From: an uncultured Marinifilum sp.
Lineage (GTDB): Bacteria > Bacteroidota > Bacteroidia > Bacteroidales > Marinifilaceae
Reading direction: 5' to 3'
Assembly: GCF_963677195.1 (NCBI RefSeq)
Contig: NZ_OY781918.1
Coordinates: forward strand, 1,414,923-1,478,922
DNA: 64,000 bases
Shown here: positions 9,450 to 17,928 of the stretch, one piece after another
Numbering within the stretch: position 1 is the first letter of the stretch
Layout: each line of letters begins with the position of its first letter
The notes under the pieces: generated by a model
Database searches by the model: none
What the model was told of the DNA's origin: nothing
What the model saw: the letters and a program-made list of their open reading frames with translations, nothing else
Translations under genes and position numbers: made by a program

Positions 9450-11297
9450 TTAGATAGAAAGTATTTCGTTTATTTTAAGGAATGTATCGTTAACTTTCTT
9501 TTTGTTTTTTATGGTTTTATTAAATGGTACGTGTGTTACTTCACCATTAACTGTTCCAACCATAATACTTTTTTGATCGTCGAGTAAAGCATCAACAGCA
9601 GCAACTCCTAAAGTAGACGCAGTTACACGGTCGAAAGCAGAAGGAGCTCCACCTCGTTGCATGTGTCCAAGTACCGATACACGAATATCATACTCAGGAT
9701 GTTGTTTCTCAATTTTCTTAGCAATTGTATAAGCTCCACCTGATTTATCACCTTCGGCAACAATTACAATTCCGCTCGATTTATGTTCTTTATAACCTTT
9801 TTCGAGGTAAGATTGCAGTTCGGCTGTATGTGTTTCTTTTTCAGGTATTAGAATTGCTTCGGCACCAGTTGCAATACCACTGCGTAGGGCAATAAATCCT
9901 GCATCACGACCCATTACTTCAATAAAGAATAAACGGTTGTGAGCACTTGCCGTATCGCGAATTTTATCAACAGCTTCGGTTACCGTATTAATGGCAGTAT
10001 CGTACCCAATTGTGTAATCAGTTCCGTACAAATCGTTGTCGATTGTTCCTGGTATTCCCACCACAGGAATATCGTGTTCTTGTGTAAAAATACGAGCTCC
10101 TGAGAAAGTACCATCACCACCGATTACAACTAGTGCATCGATATTGTTAGCAATCATTTGATCGTATGCTTTTTTTCTTCCTTCAACTTCTCTAAATTCC
10201 TGGCTTCTTGCCGAACAAAGAATAGTTCCTCCTTTTCCTATGATATTACTTACATCGTGCGATTTCATTTCTTTAAAATCACCTTTGATTAAGCCTTCGT
10301 AACCTTGCTTAATACCAACCACTTCAAGTTCGTTGAAAATGGCTGTGCGAACAACTGCACGTATTGCTGCGTTCATTCCTGGAGCATCACCTCCTGATGT
10401 AAGCACACCTATTTTTTTAATTCTTGACATGCTAATAATTATTTTATTTTCAAGTTTGATTTTTTCTACAACATCTTTCATTAACCAGCTAGGAGTTGAG
10501 GTTGCACCACTAACGCCTACTGATTTTCCACGATCGAACCAATCTGATTTTAGTTCGTTTACATCGGTAATAAAATAACTATTCGCGTTTGCACTTTTAC
10601 AAACGTCGTATAATAGCTTACCATTCGAGCTTTTTTTACCGCTTACAAATACAATAATATCGTGTTTTTCTGCAAACTCTTTAATTAAAGGTACTCTGTT
10701 GGCTACCTTTCTGCATATTGTATCGTGAACTTTAAAGCTTGCTTTTACAGTTTTTTTTAATTGTTCGGCTACCAACTTAAAACCCTCTATTGTTTTGGTG
10801 GTTTGCGAAAACAAAATAACTGGCAAATTTGGTTTTACCGATTTTAAATCTTTAAGTGTTTCTATAACAATGGCATTGCCTTCGGTTTGCCCTACTAATC
10901 CGTTTACTTCGGCATGGCCTTTTTTACCATAAATAACAATTTGTCCTTTTTGTTCTTTTATCTGCTTGTAAGCTTTTTTAATTCTTTTTTGAAGATTTAA
11001 AACGACAGGACAAGTGGCATCAATAATTTCAATTTTATTTTTTTTTGCCAATTTATATGACTCAGGTGGTTCTCCATGAGCACGAAACAGAACTTTTTTA
11101 CCTTTTAAGCTATTATATTCTTTGTGATCAATTGTTTGTAAACCCAAATCTTGCAGACGATTAACTTCTATGCTATTGTGAACAATGTCGCCAATGCAGT
11201 ATAGCTGATCTTCCTTTTTTAATGTTTCTTCGGCTTTGTTAATTGCATTTACTACACCAAAACAAAAACCAGCATTTGGATCAATTTCAATCTTCAT
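9450..11297 (-). CDS. ispH-pfkA: IspH (HMBPP reductase) and 6-phosphofructokinase in one continuous reading frame
   Basis: From the ATG at 11297 the frame encodes 615 residues. Residues 1-289 are a full-length IspH, the [4Fe-4S] enzyme of the last MEP-pathway step, with the three cluster cysteines at C12 (GFCFGV), C96 (DATCPV) and C195 (TICRKVANR). Residue 290 is the Met of a full-length ATP-type phosphofructokinase: LTSGGDAPGMN, GGDGTFSG, PGTIDND, MGRDAG and GHMQRGGAPSAFDR. The second domain has its own ATG at 10430, so two separate proteins could also be made. The frame between them is AAA-ATA-ATT-ATT-AGC-ATG with no stop and no linker. The ATG at 11297 overlaps the cmk stop by one base (TAATG), and an upstream TTG extension to 11330 is rejected. 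The lack of a stop could be a true fusion or a small indel or base error. Confidence 0.85.
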   Translation of the reverse strand: MKIEIDPNAGFCFGVVNAINKAEETLKKEDQLYCIGDIVHNSIEVNRLQDLGLQTIDHKEYNSLKGKKVLFRAHGEPPESYKLAKKNKIEIIDATCPVVLNLQKRIKKAYKQIKEQKGQIVIYGKKGHAEVNGLVGQTEGNAIVIETLKDLKSVKPNLPVILFSQTTKTIEGFKLVAEQLKKTVKASFKVHDTICRKVANRVPLIKEFAEKHDIIVFVSGKKSSNGKLLYDVCKSANANSYFITDVNELKSDWFDRGKSVGVSGATSTPSWLMKDVVEKIKLENKIIISMSRIKKIGVLTSGGDAPGMNAAIRAVVRTAIFNELEVVGIKQGYEGLIKGDFKEMKSHDVSNIIGKGGTILCSARSQEFREVEGRKKAYDQMIANNIDALVVIGGDGTFSGARIFTQEHDIPVVGIPGTIDNDLYGTDYTIGYDTAINTVTEAVDKIRDTASAHNRLFFIEVMGRDAGFIALRSGIATGAEAILIPEKETHTAELQSYLEKGYKEHKSSGIVIVAEGDKSGGAYTIAKKIEKQHPEYDIRVSVLGHMQRGGAPSAFDRVTASTLGVAAVDALLDDQKSIMVGTVNGEVTHVPFNKTIKNKKKVNDTFLKINEILSI

Positions 11298-11992
11298 TAT
11301 TTTACCTCGTTCATTCTTTCTACAATCCAATCGAGCTGTTCTGCAGGAGTCAGATTGCTATTGTTAAGGACAATTGCATCTTCGGCTTTTCGCAAGGGAC
11401 TTTCGTCGCGATTTTCATCGATATAGTCTCTTTTCTTTACGTTTTCACGTATATCATCCAGAGAGATATTTTCTCCTTTCTCTTTTAACTCTTTATATCT
11501 TCTAATGGCTCTTACTTCCACATCTGCAGTCATAAAAATTTTTAATTCTGCATTAGGGAAAACCACTGTTCCAATATCTCTGCCATCCATAATAACGCCA
11601 CCTGCTTTGCTAAGTTCACGTTGGAGAGCAACCATTTTATCTCGAACAAATTTTATGGTAGCAATTAAGCTTACATTGTTCGATACTTTAAGAGTTCTTA
11701 TTTCATCTTCAACTAAGTCGCCATTCATGAAAGTTTCGTGTCGTTGCAATTCTTTATTGAATTTAAACGAAATAGAAACCTGATCAATTAGGTGAGCAAG
11801 TTTGTTTTCATCAACCTTATCGTTTTCGATTAATTTGTTACGCATTGCAAACAGAGTAATAACCCGATACATTGCGCCACTATCGATATAGGTATAATTA
11901 ATTTTCTTAGCCAAATCTTTGGCAACAGTACTTTTTCCGCACGACGAATGACCGTCGATTGCTATAATTAGTTTTTGTTCAGATATATCCAT
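11297..11992 (-). CDS. cmk: Cytidylate kinase
   Basis: Phosphorylates CMP and dCMP. The 231-residue product starts MDISEQKLIIAIDGHSSCGKST, with the P-loop GHSSCGKST, and carries GGVIMDGRDIGTVVFPNAELKIFMTA, the CMP-binding signature, and KKRDYIDENRDESPL. The longest frame begins with TTG at 12031; the ATG at 11992 fits the family start. The stop overlaps the ispH start by one base, so ispH is probably translationally coupled. The order porQ - cmk - ispH is shared with other Bacteroidia, as I recall it. Confidence 0.93.
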   Translation of the reverse strand: MDISEQKLIIAIDGHSSCGKSTVAKDLAKKINYTYIDSGAMYRVITLFAMRNKLIENDKVDENKLAHLIDQVSISFKFNKELQRHETFMNGDLVEDEIRTLKVSNNVSLIATIKFVRDKMVALQRELSKAGGVIMDGRDIGTVVFPNAELKIFMTADVEVRAIRRYKELKEKGENISLDDIRENVKKRDYIDENRDESPLRKAEDAIVLNNSNLTPAEQLDWIVERMNEVK

Positions 11993-12139
11993 TCTTAGTA
12001 TTGCTCGAAATTTTAGTGCAATTGGGTACAAAAGTAAAAAGAAAATCGATCAAAATGAGAGAAAATAGTTTAAAAATGAGGGACATTCTAACAGGTGCCT
12101 TTTAGTAAACGATTGCAATGTGGCTTTTTAATTAAAAAA

Positions 12140-13171
12140 TTATCTAAAATTAAAATCGCTAAGGCGTGTACTCACAGAAAAATGATTGCTTGCACCCGCT
12201 AAATGATACTTTGCAGAAGCGTAACTAATTCGAAATCTTGAAAGTTTAAATCCAAATCCCCAGGAGAATCCCACAGTCGATTTTTTTTCATCGATGCTGA
12301 GTTCTTCTCTGCGCTGAAAATTATATCCAAAGCGCACAGCAAAGTTTTTTGTAGGAAGAAATTCGGCACCTAATATGAGATGTTTTAAGGCTTTATCGGC
12401 AAAATTATTTTTCTTGGATGAAGAGGAAAAATCATCACTTTCCTTATCTAAATCCGATTGGTAACTCATGTCGAATTCTTCGAGATGGCGATAGGTTAGA
12501 GAGAATCGGAAAGGAGCATGTTGTAATTTAGTGCTAAAACCAATAAGCAGTTCGTTGGGTAAATCTTCGCGATGCGATCCGTAATAGGGTTTAATTTGAT
12601 ATCCGAAGTTACGGGCTAAAAGCGATGCTCGGAATAATTTATCGGAACTATCGTAAATAACCGATAAATCGGTAGCTAAACCGAAAGAGCTATATTTTTC
12701 GAGCGATGAGTAAATAGGCTTTAGTGTGATGCCAATACTAAAATTATTGTTTATTTGTCGTCCGTAGCTAATAAAAAGAGCGTAATCGGAAGCTTTAAAA
12801 TTGCCTGTAATTTCGCCTAATTCGTTAGCTTCGGTAAATTTTCCATAATTTACGTAGTGCATTCCAAGCGAGAAAGTCCCAATACTTTTAAAGTTTTTTA
12901 TGTAGGAAGCATATCCGTAATTGATATCTGCTAAATAACTTACGTAGTTAAGGGCTACTTGTTGATCTAATTTGGGATTAAGGGCTGCCGGATTATAAAA
13001 GGCATAGTCGGCATCGACATTGGTTAAGGCAATTTGATCGCCACCCATTGCAGCTACTCTTGCCGAGCTTCCTAAATTTAAAAATTCGTAGATATTTTCG
13101 CCGCCATTTTGAGCAATGCTAATTTTGCTTGCACATAAAAGTATTATTAGTAAAAAGGCGGCTTTGTTCAT
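12140..13171 (-). CDS. porQ: Type IX secretion system protein PorQ
   Basis: A 343-residue outer membrane beta-barrel of the FadL-related PorV/PorQ group. A cleavable signal ends near ISIAQN. The mature start ENIYEFLNLGSSARVAAMGGDQIALTN and YNPAALNP are signature features. The C terminus ends in an aromatic/arginine beta strand (DFNFR). In Porphyromonas gingivalis PorQ is needed for type IX secretion and helps the sortase complex. The cmk neighbour supports PorQ rather than PorV. The gap to cmk is 147 bases. Confidence 0.85.
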   Translation of the reverse strand: MNKAAFLLIILLCASKISIAQNGGENIYEFLNLGSSARVAAMGGDQIALTNVDADYAFYNPAALNPKLDQQVALNYVSYLADINYGYASYIKNFKSIGTFSLGMHYVNYGKFTEANELGEITGNFKASDYALFISYGRQINNNFSIGITLKPIYSSLEKYSSFGLATDLSVIYDSSDKLFRASLLARNFGYQIKPYYGSHREDLPNELLIGFSTKLQHAPFRFSLTYRHLEEFDMSYQSDLDKESDDFSSSSKKNNFADKALKHLILGAEFLPTKNFAVRFGYNFQRREELSIDEKKSTVGFSWGFGFKLSRFRISYASAKYHLAGASNHFSVSTRLSDFNFR

Positions 13172-13221
13172 AAATGTATTTTTTTAGGCTTTAAAGATAA
13201 AAATCCGAATTGATATGCGAT

Positions 13222-13728
13222 TTATAATTGATCTTTTTTCTTTTTTAATCGTTCGCTTAGCTCGTAAACTGCCGGGCAGTAATGTGTGTTTTTTAAAGTA
13301 AGATTTAAAATCTGATAAAATCGTTTTCGGTCGGTATGTGGATATTCGCGGCATGCGCGCGGACGACTTTCATAAACCATGCAATAATTATCGGGCATTA
13401 AAAATGGGCAGGGAGTTTCCCTAAACACATAATCATTTTCATGATCCATTTCTAAGTATTGATCGATTACATCTTTAGGTTTTATTTTAAGATATTTTGC
13501 CAGGCGATCAATATCTTTATCGATAATTATTGGGCTAATACTTTTACAACAATTGGCACATTCCAGGCAATCGATTTCTTCGAAAACCTCGTCGTGTAAA
13601 GCATGTACAATATTATCCAATTGTTTAGGCTTTCTTTTTTTAAGTTTGGCAAAAAATTCTTTGGTATCGGCCTCAGTGTTTTTGGCTTTCACCTTCAATA
13701 GCTCTAAATCGATCTTTATTTTGCTCAT
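13222..13728 (-). CDS. YkgJ-type cysteine cluster protein
   Basis: A 168-residue soluble protein with the CxxCxxCC pattern (CLECANCC), then CPFLMPDNYCMVYESRPRACREYP, which is the YkgJ/zinc-or-iron-chelating cysteine cluster family. The function is unknown; the cysteines probably bind metal. Its ATG overlaps the stop of the upstream EamA gene by four bases (ATGA), so the two are translationally coupled. Confidence 0.8.
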   Translation of the reverse strand: MSKIKIDLELLKVKAKNTEADTKEFFAKLKKRKPKQLDNIVHALHDEVFEEIDCLECANCCKSISPIIIDKDIDRLAKYLKIKPKDVIDQYLEMDHENDYVFRETPCPFLMPDNYCMVYESRPRACREYPHTDRKRFYQILNLTLKNTHYCPAVYELSERLKKKKDQL

Positions 13729-14630
13729 TTTTTAGTTCTAATTTTTGAAATCTTTAATTTGGCTTGAGATAAAAACAAACCTCCAATTACGATTGAAATT
13801 CCTATCATTTTTTGAAAGCTAAGAGTTTCATTTAATACAAAGAATGCAAAAATAGCTGTAAAAACCGGAATGGCATTAATAAAAATATTCGATTTGTTAA
13901 TGCCTAGATATTTTAATCCGTAAGTAAAGAAAATAAATGCCAAAGATGATGCGAATACGGCTAGTTGAATAATGGCCAACCATACTTCGGTGGTGGGTTG
14001 TGCGGATATAAAGTGTTGTAAATCAAATATTAGAAAGGGGGGTAGGAAAAATACGATACCAATAAGGTTTTGATAGGATATCAGCGTAAGCGGATTGTAT
14101 TTTGAGGCCAAATTTTTTAATACAGTAGAGTAAGCCACGGCGGCAGCTACTGCTAAAAATAGTAAAGCAATACCTACTGGCGATGCAATTAAGTTTAACT
14201 GTTTGTTGAAAATAATTACACCCACTCCGATAATCGAAACCAGGATTCCTAATACAATTTTGGGACTGATTTTTTCTTTGTGAAAAAAATAGGCTGCTAT
14301 TGGGGAGAACAGTGGAATGGTTGAAATAATTACAGCTCCTAAAGTCGAAGATACCAGCTTTAAGCCAAAACTTTCTCCCATAAAATAAAGAAAAGGCTCG
14401 AAAAAGGCCAGTAAAATTAATTGTACGCGGTCGCTTTTGTTTATTTTTTGAATTCGCCCAATGCTCTTGCCGATTATAAACAATAGTGTAGTGGAAATAA
14501 TAAGACGTAAAAATACAGTAGTAATTGGGTTGTAAACCAAATACACAATTTTTACCCATACAAAAGAAAAACTCCAGAAAAGCATTGCCAATATAATGCT
14601 TCCATACACCAAAAGAGACTGTTTGTTCAT
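13725..14630 (-). CDS. EamA family (DMT superfamily) transporter
   Basis: A 301-residue, very hydrophobic protein of ten predicted membrane helices in two EamA repeats, with PFLYFMGESFGLKLVSSTLGAVIISTIPLFSPIAA near the end of the first repeat and a matching motif (LGINKSNIFINAIPVFTAIFAFF) in the second. These drug/metabolite transporters export or import small metabolites; the substrate cannot be told from sequence. A basic tail (KISKIRTKK) closes it. Overlaps the YkgJ-like gene by four bases. Confidence 0.85.
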   Translation of the reverse strand: MNKQSLLVYGSIILAMLFWSFSFVWVKIVYLVYNPITTVFLRLIISTTLLFIIGKSIGRIQKINKSDRVQLILLAFFEPFLYFMGESFGLKLVSSTLGAVIISTIPLFSPIAAYFFHKEKISPKIVLGILVSIIGVGVIIFNKQLNLIASPVGIALLFLAVAAAVAYSTVLKNLASKYNPLTLISYQNLIGIVFFLPPFLIFDLQHFISAQPTTEVWLAIIQLAVFASSLAFIFFTYGLKYLGINKSNIFINAIPVFTAIFAFFVLNETLSFQKMIGISIVIGGLFLSQAKLKISKIRTKK

Positions 14631-14715
14631 AGCAGATTAGCTTCAATATTTTGTGGCGAAATTACGGATAATTATTGAGGCAAACCTATTTGAAATTAAA
14701 ATATTAAAAGAATGA

Positions 14716-14753
14716 AATATATCACAATACTTATTGAAATATTGTGATATATT
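14716..14753 (-). terminator. Strong inverted repeat after the nuclease-like gene
   Basis: AATATATCACAATA (14716-14729) and TATTGTGATATATT (14740-14753) form a 14-bp perfect stem with a 10-base loop, 13 bases beyond the stop of the nuclease-like gene. No clear U run follows, so terminator function is likely but not certain. Confidence 0.5.
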
Positions 14754-14765
14754 CTTGAAAAACCA

Positions 14766-15806
14766 TTAATACATATCAATTGTTTTTAGTAATTGATCTG
14801 AGTATAAGTAAATGTCGTTAAGATTATTTAATAAGATTTTTTCTTCTTTTTTATTTTCATTAATTATTCCAAGGTATTTATTGGTACTATTAAAATGTAA
14901 ACGACAAATTGGTTTTCTGTTATTGTCATCTAAAAGAACTCCATAATAAGATTGGGTATCTCTCGCAATAATTCGTTCAATATCAACTTTTGTTCTTAAA
15001 ATTGATCTAATAATATGAAATCCTTCAATTTCTTCTTCAGTTGTTATAATCTTTTTTTCTTCTTCAATTATTTCTTCAACTTTTGCAGGTTCTTCCTTTA
15101 AAATTGCAGAGTGTAATCTATCATTTACGATATCTTTAAAGGCTTGGTTTGTCGACTTTTTTACTATTTCGGTGAATTGTTCTAATACTTTTTTAGTGAT
15201 TAATTTACCAGTATATATTTGTCTTGTAAAGAATTTAACAAACTCTTCTGATGGTTCGATAAGTTCTTGCATTAAAATTTCTTTTATAGCAGTTGAATAT
15301 TTTAAACCACTGGCACTGTCAATTATTTTGTCAATATCAAATGATGCTTTCTGAAATTTCTTAAGTTCAATTAATGCATTGTCTTTAGTATTTTCAATAT
15401 CAAACTCAAGAAATGGATCTTTATCCATTACGTTTTTTTCTTCTAAATCTGTAAAAAATCTATATTTTATACCATTTGTTAATAAGCCAAATCTTGCCTT
15501 TGTAGTGTGAAAATATCTATGAAGTTGTGAGCTGTGAATATCTAAATTTTCTTTCCAATTTTTGCATTCAACTAAAATTATTGGATTCCCATCTTGCACT
15601 ATTGCATAATCAACTTTTTCACCTTTTTTTATGCCAATATCAGCGGTATATTCAGGAACTACTTCCATTGGATTAAAAACGTCGTAACCAAGAATTTGAA
15701 TGAAAGGCATTATAAATGCATTTTTTGTTGCTTCTTCAGTTTGGATGTTTTCTTTTAGGTTAGATACTCTTTCTGATAGCTCTTTAACTTTATTTTGGAA
15801 TTCCAT
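14766..15806 (-). CDS. Nuclease-like protein with HsdR N-terminal (type I restriction-type) domain
   Basis: A 346-residue protein. The N-terminal half resembles the HsdR N-terminal/COG4748 group: TEEATKNAFIMPFIQILGYDVFNP followed by a PD-(D/E)xK-like active site with Asp66 (KVDYAIV), Glu80 and Lys82 (LVECKNW). No helicase motor follows, so this is not a full HsdR. The middle carries a Glu/Lys-rich linker and the C-terminal 85 residues form a separate domain (GFHIIRSIL ... RDTQSYYGVLLDDNNRKPICRLHF) also seen in restriction-related proteins. Its ATG lies inside the upstream ion-channel gene, overlapping it by 17 bases, which suggests one transcript. A role in nucleic acid defence is an inference. 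Confidence 0.75.
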   Translation of the reverse strand: MEFQNKVKELSERVSNLKENIQTEEATKNAFIMPFIQILGYDVFNPMEVVPEYTADIGIKKGEKVDYAIVQDGNPIILVECKNWKENLDIHSSQLHRYFHTTKARFGLLTNGIKYRFFTDLEEKNVMDKDPFLEFDIENTKDNALIELKKFQKASFDIDKIIDSASGLKYSTAIKEILMQELIEPSEEFVKFFTRQIYTGKLITKKVLEQFTEIVKKSTNQAFKDIVNDRLHSAILKEEPAKVEEIIEEEKKIITTEEEIEGFHIIRSILRTKVDIERIIARDTQSYYGVLLDDNNRKPICRLHFNSTNKYLGIINENKKEEKILLNNLNDIYLYSDQLLKTIDMY

Positions 15807-16438
15807 TTTGTTTGTTGGTTTGGGTTAATAATTCCGTTATTTTCTTTTCTAAATTGTCTATTTTATCTTCAAGTTGATCGTTATTGTCAGAAACCATGGC
15901 GTCCACAAAAATTGAGTTGACTAGCGATAGGCCAAATATTCCTCCGGTTATTAAAATAAATATGAAATATATGTTTGTAAAGAATGTAAATGTTGGGCTA
16001 AGATCTTTTGTTATTTGTTCTGGAATTTCATACCACCCTTCAATTGTAAATATTTTGAATATTGTATAAAGTGAATTTAATGGAGTATTGAAAATTTCGG
16101 GGGCAATGGATTTGAAAATGTAAAAAGATAATACTCCAATAATAAATATGTAAATGAAAAAGCCTATAAGAACAAGAACTGATGCTTTTATAGCTCTTTG
16201 AATTCCTTTAATTAGATTATTTACATCAGGTATAAATTTTAGAAAGCGAAATGATTTAAATATTCTCAGGACTCTAAATATTAAAAGAAAACTAATATTT
16301 GTTGGATCTAAGTTAAAGCAATATGCAATTAAGGAAGGGGTGGAAAGAGTAATTAATATAAAATCAAATTTATTCCAATTAGAGGATAAATAGATTTTAA
16401 ATCCATATTCTTTTAATTAATGCGAATCCAGAGTTGAT

Positions 16439-17338
16439 CTAAAGTGCTAATGCAATGAAAGCAGCAGCTAACCTGCCAAAAGTATGTATCATTAATCCTT
16501 TTGTAGATCTGACTTTACTAGCTTTTTGAATATCTGTTTTTTCAATTAACCAATTGAATATTGCCTCAACAGGTTGCCTAATTCTGGATACTGCCGTTGA
16601 GAATAAATCATCAGCAGCTTTAATTCTCTGTTTTATTATATCTGGCATTCCTTTTACCCCTTTGATTGGAGCAAGAGTCTGAGAGTTTTGATGTTTCAAC
16701 ATATTCTGGTTAAGCTCATTAATAAAGTATATTTTATCGCCAAAAAATGTTCTGTTCTCAATACCTGACCATGCTTCTTTAAAAACATTAACATCATTAA
16801 CAGAAGCAGGAGTAAATAGTATTTGCTCAGGATGTGGCAATTTACCAATACGTCTGAAACCCAATAAATGCAGTTTCATACCATAATAATAAATACCTTT
16901 TGTCGAGCAGAATCCTTTATCTGTTATTTCTGTTGCAACTTTTCCAGAACGTTTGCCTGAACAGGTAATAATTGGCATTGAGTCCAATAAACTTTGATCC
17001 AGACAACAATCTTCCGGCTGATAGTCTGACAAAAGTATTTCAACTAACCGGGCAAAAGCTCCACTTAGTTTATTAAGTCTGTTATTAAAGGCTTTATAGC
17101 CTACTAACTTTGGAAACCATGATCTCAACCAGTCAGAAGCAAAACGGTGAATTTGTTTTACTTTTATATGCTCTTCATAGTGCATACAGTATAAATAAAT
17201 GGTCATAATTTCTTGATCGGTAAATTCAGGTTTACTGTTATTACTGAATCTTTCACAATAAAATTGAAGTTCTTCAAACTTTTCGCAAACCAAAAAGTAA
17301 ATTCTTATTAACTTGTCGTCTTTATCCTTGGAAATCAT
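16439..17338 (-). CDS. IS982-family transposase
   Basis: A 299-residue transposase with a helical N-terminal region (PEFTDQEIMTIYLYC, then HRFASDWLRSWFPKL) and a DDE catalytic domain: Asp119 in SLLDSMPI, Asp201 in FFGDKIYF and Glu258 in RQPVEAIFNW. ITDKGFCSTKGIYYYGMKLH is characteristic of the IS982 group. Length is full, and it has no stop or frameshift, so it may be active. The gene fills most of the element. Confidence 0.88.
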   Translation of the reverse strand: MISKDKDDKLIRIYFLVCEKFEELQFYCERFSNNSKPEFTDQEIMTIYLYCMHYEEHIKVKQIHRFASDWLRSWFPKLVGYKAFNNRLNKLSGAFARLVEILLSDYQPEDCCLDQSLLDSMPIITCSGKRSGKVATEITDKGFCSTKGIYYYGMKLHLLGFRRIGKLPHPEQILFTPASVNDVNVFKEAWSGIENRTFFGDKIYFINELNQNMLKHQNSQTLAPIKGVKGMPDIIKQRIKAADDLFSTAVSRIRQPVEAIFNWLIEKTDIQKASKVRSTKGLMIHTFGRLAAAFIALAL

Positions 17339-17372
17339 ATCTAATTGTCACTTCGAAACTGACCTCAAGATA

Positions 17373-17424
17373 CTGATTTTCAAGGATTTAAACAAATATA
17401 CTCCACTGATAATCAAGGATTTAA
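17373..17424. repeat. Direct repeat inside the IS, between transposase start and right end
   Basis: CTGATTTTCAAGGATTTAA (17373-17391) and CTGATAATCAAGGATTTAA (17406-17424) are 19-bp copies with two differences, spaced 33 bases apart. The position between terminal repeat and transposase start suggests transposase-binding or promoter-associated sites. Confidence 0.45.
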
Positions 17425-17845
17425 CAAACTTTTTTTATTGTTTTTTAACTCTGGATTCGCATAATTTGATAACTAACTCTAAAATAAATAAAACTGATAT
17501 TAAATTATCGGTAATGTTGAGTATTGAATAGCTAGTTTTATTTAAATCAAAGCCAATTGCAAATATAACTAATGCATTAATTAAGATTAATAATAATATA
17601 AATTTATTGTTAAGAAATATTCTTTTAATCATCTTTATTTACATATTATATAAGTGTAAAATTAAATTGTAGCTATTTAATTGATATTTAGAATTATCAG
17701 AAAAGTATAATTTTACATTGTAGTCTTAAAATTAATAAAACTATGTAATATAAAAAGAAATAATTATTTTTTTTTTATTGTAAATAATATTAGAAGAGTA
17801 TAATTATTTATCTTGTTAATGTAATTATTGATTTTCGAAATAAAA

Positions 17846-17899
17846 TTATTGAAAAACAATAAAAAAGAATCGTAAAACAAAAATAAATGTTTAGGTTTG
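17846..17899 (+). promoter_or_regulatory. Possible promoter/operator region of the DUF2975-HTH pair
   Basis: TAGGTTTG at 17892-17899 matches the TAnnTTTG element, 29 bases before the ATG at 17929. Upstream, TTATTG-AAAAA-CAATAA (17846-17862) is an inverted repeat that could bind the HTH protein encoded downstream. The rest of 17633-17928 is very AT-rich and no gene is visible. Confidence 0.3.
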
Positions 17900-17928
17900 T
17901 GGTGTTGTTAACTTATTATTGAGTGTTT

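Larger units (their letters stand above)
16419..17461 (-). mobile_element. IS982-family insertion sequence, intact
   Basis: The element is about 1.04 kb. Perfect 15-bp terminal inverted repeats: TGCGAATCCAGAGTT (16421-16435) and its complement at 17447-17461. TAATT occurs on both sides (16414-16418 and 17462-17466), with two extra bases AA between the left copy and the left terminal repeat, so the left boundary is uncertain by two bases. Excising it with one TAATT restores the interrupted channel gene, which independently supports these boundaries. It contains one full transposase gene. Confidence 0.85.
15790..17632 (-). pseudogene. Voltage-gated-type ion channel gene split by an IS insertion
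   Basis: The two ends of one gene lie on either side of the insertion. Bases 17632-17462 encode 57 residues (S1 helix LLLILINALVIFAIGF and start of S2, FILELVIKL). Bases 16413-15790 continue in frame once the element and one 5-bp target copy (16414-17461, 1048 bp) are removed, reading VIKL|KEYGFKIY. The restored product is 264 residues. It shows NWNKFDFILI (S3), an arginine-poor S4-like stretch (FRVLRIFKSFRFLKF), a pore loop FTIEGWYEIP close to the TxEGW/TLESW filter of bacterial sodium channels, and a coiled-coil-like tail (NDQLEDKIDNLEKKITELL). No stop or frameshift other than the IS is seen, so the insertion looks recent. The remaining N-terminal frame reads on into the IS and stops at 17435. 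Confidence 0.8.

Noticed and set aside
11297..11330. Extension of the IspH-PfkA frame to a TTG at 11330
   Set aside because: It overlaps cmk further and adds a non-conserved, polar leader. The ATG at 11297 is preceded by the usual TAATG coupling and begins the IspH fold.
14023..14646. A 207-codon frame overlapping the EamA gene in another frame
   Set aside because: It is a shadow of the EamA coding sequence, has no family features, and is rich in Tyr, Phe and Cys as expected from an out-of-frame reading of a hydrophobic gene.
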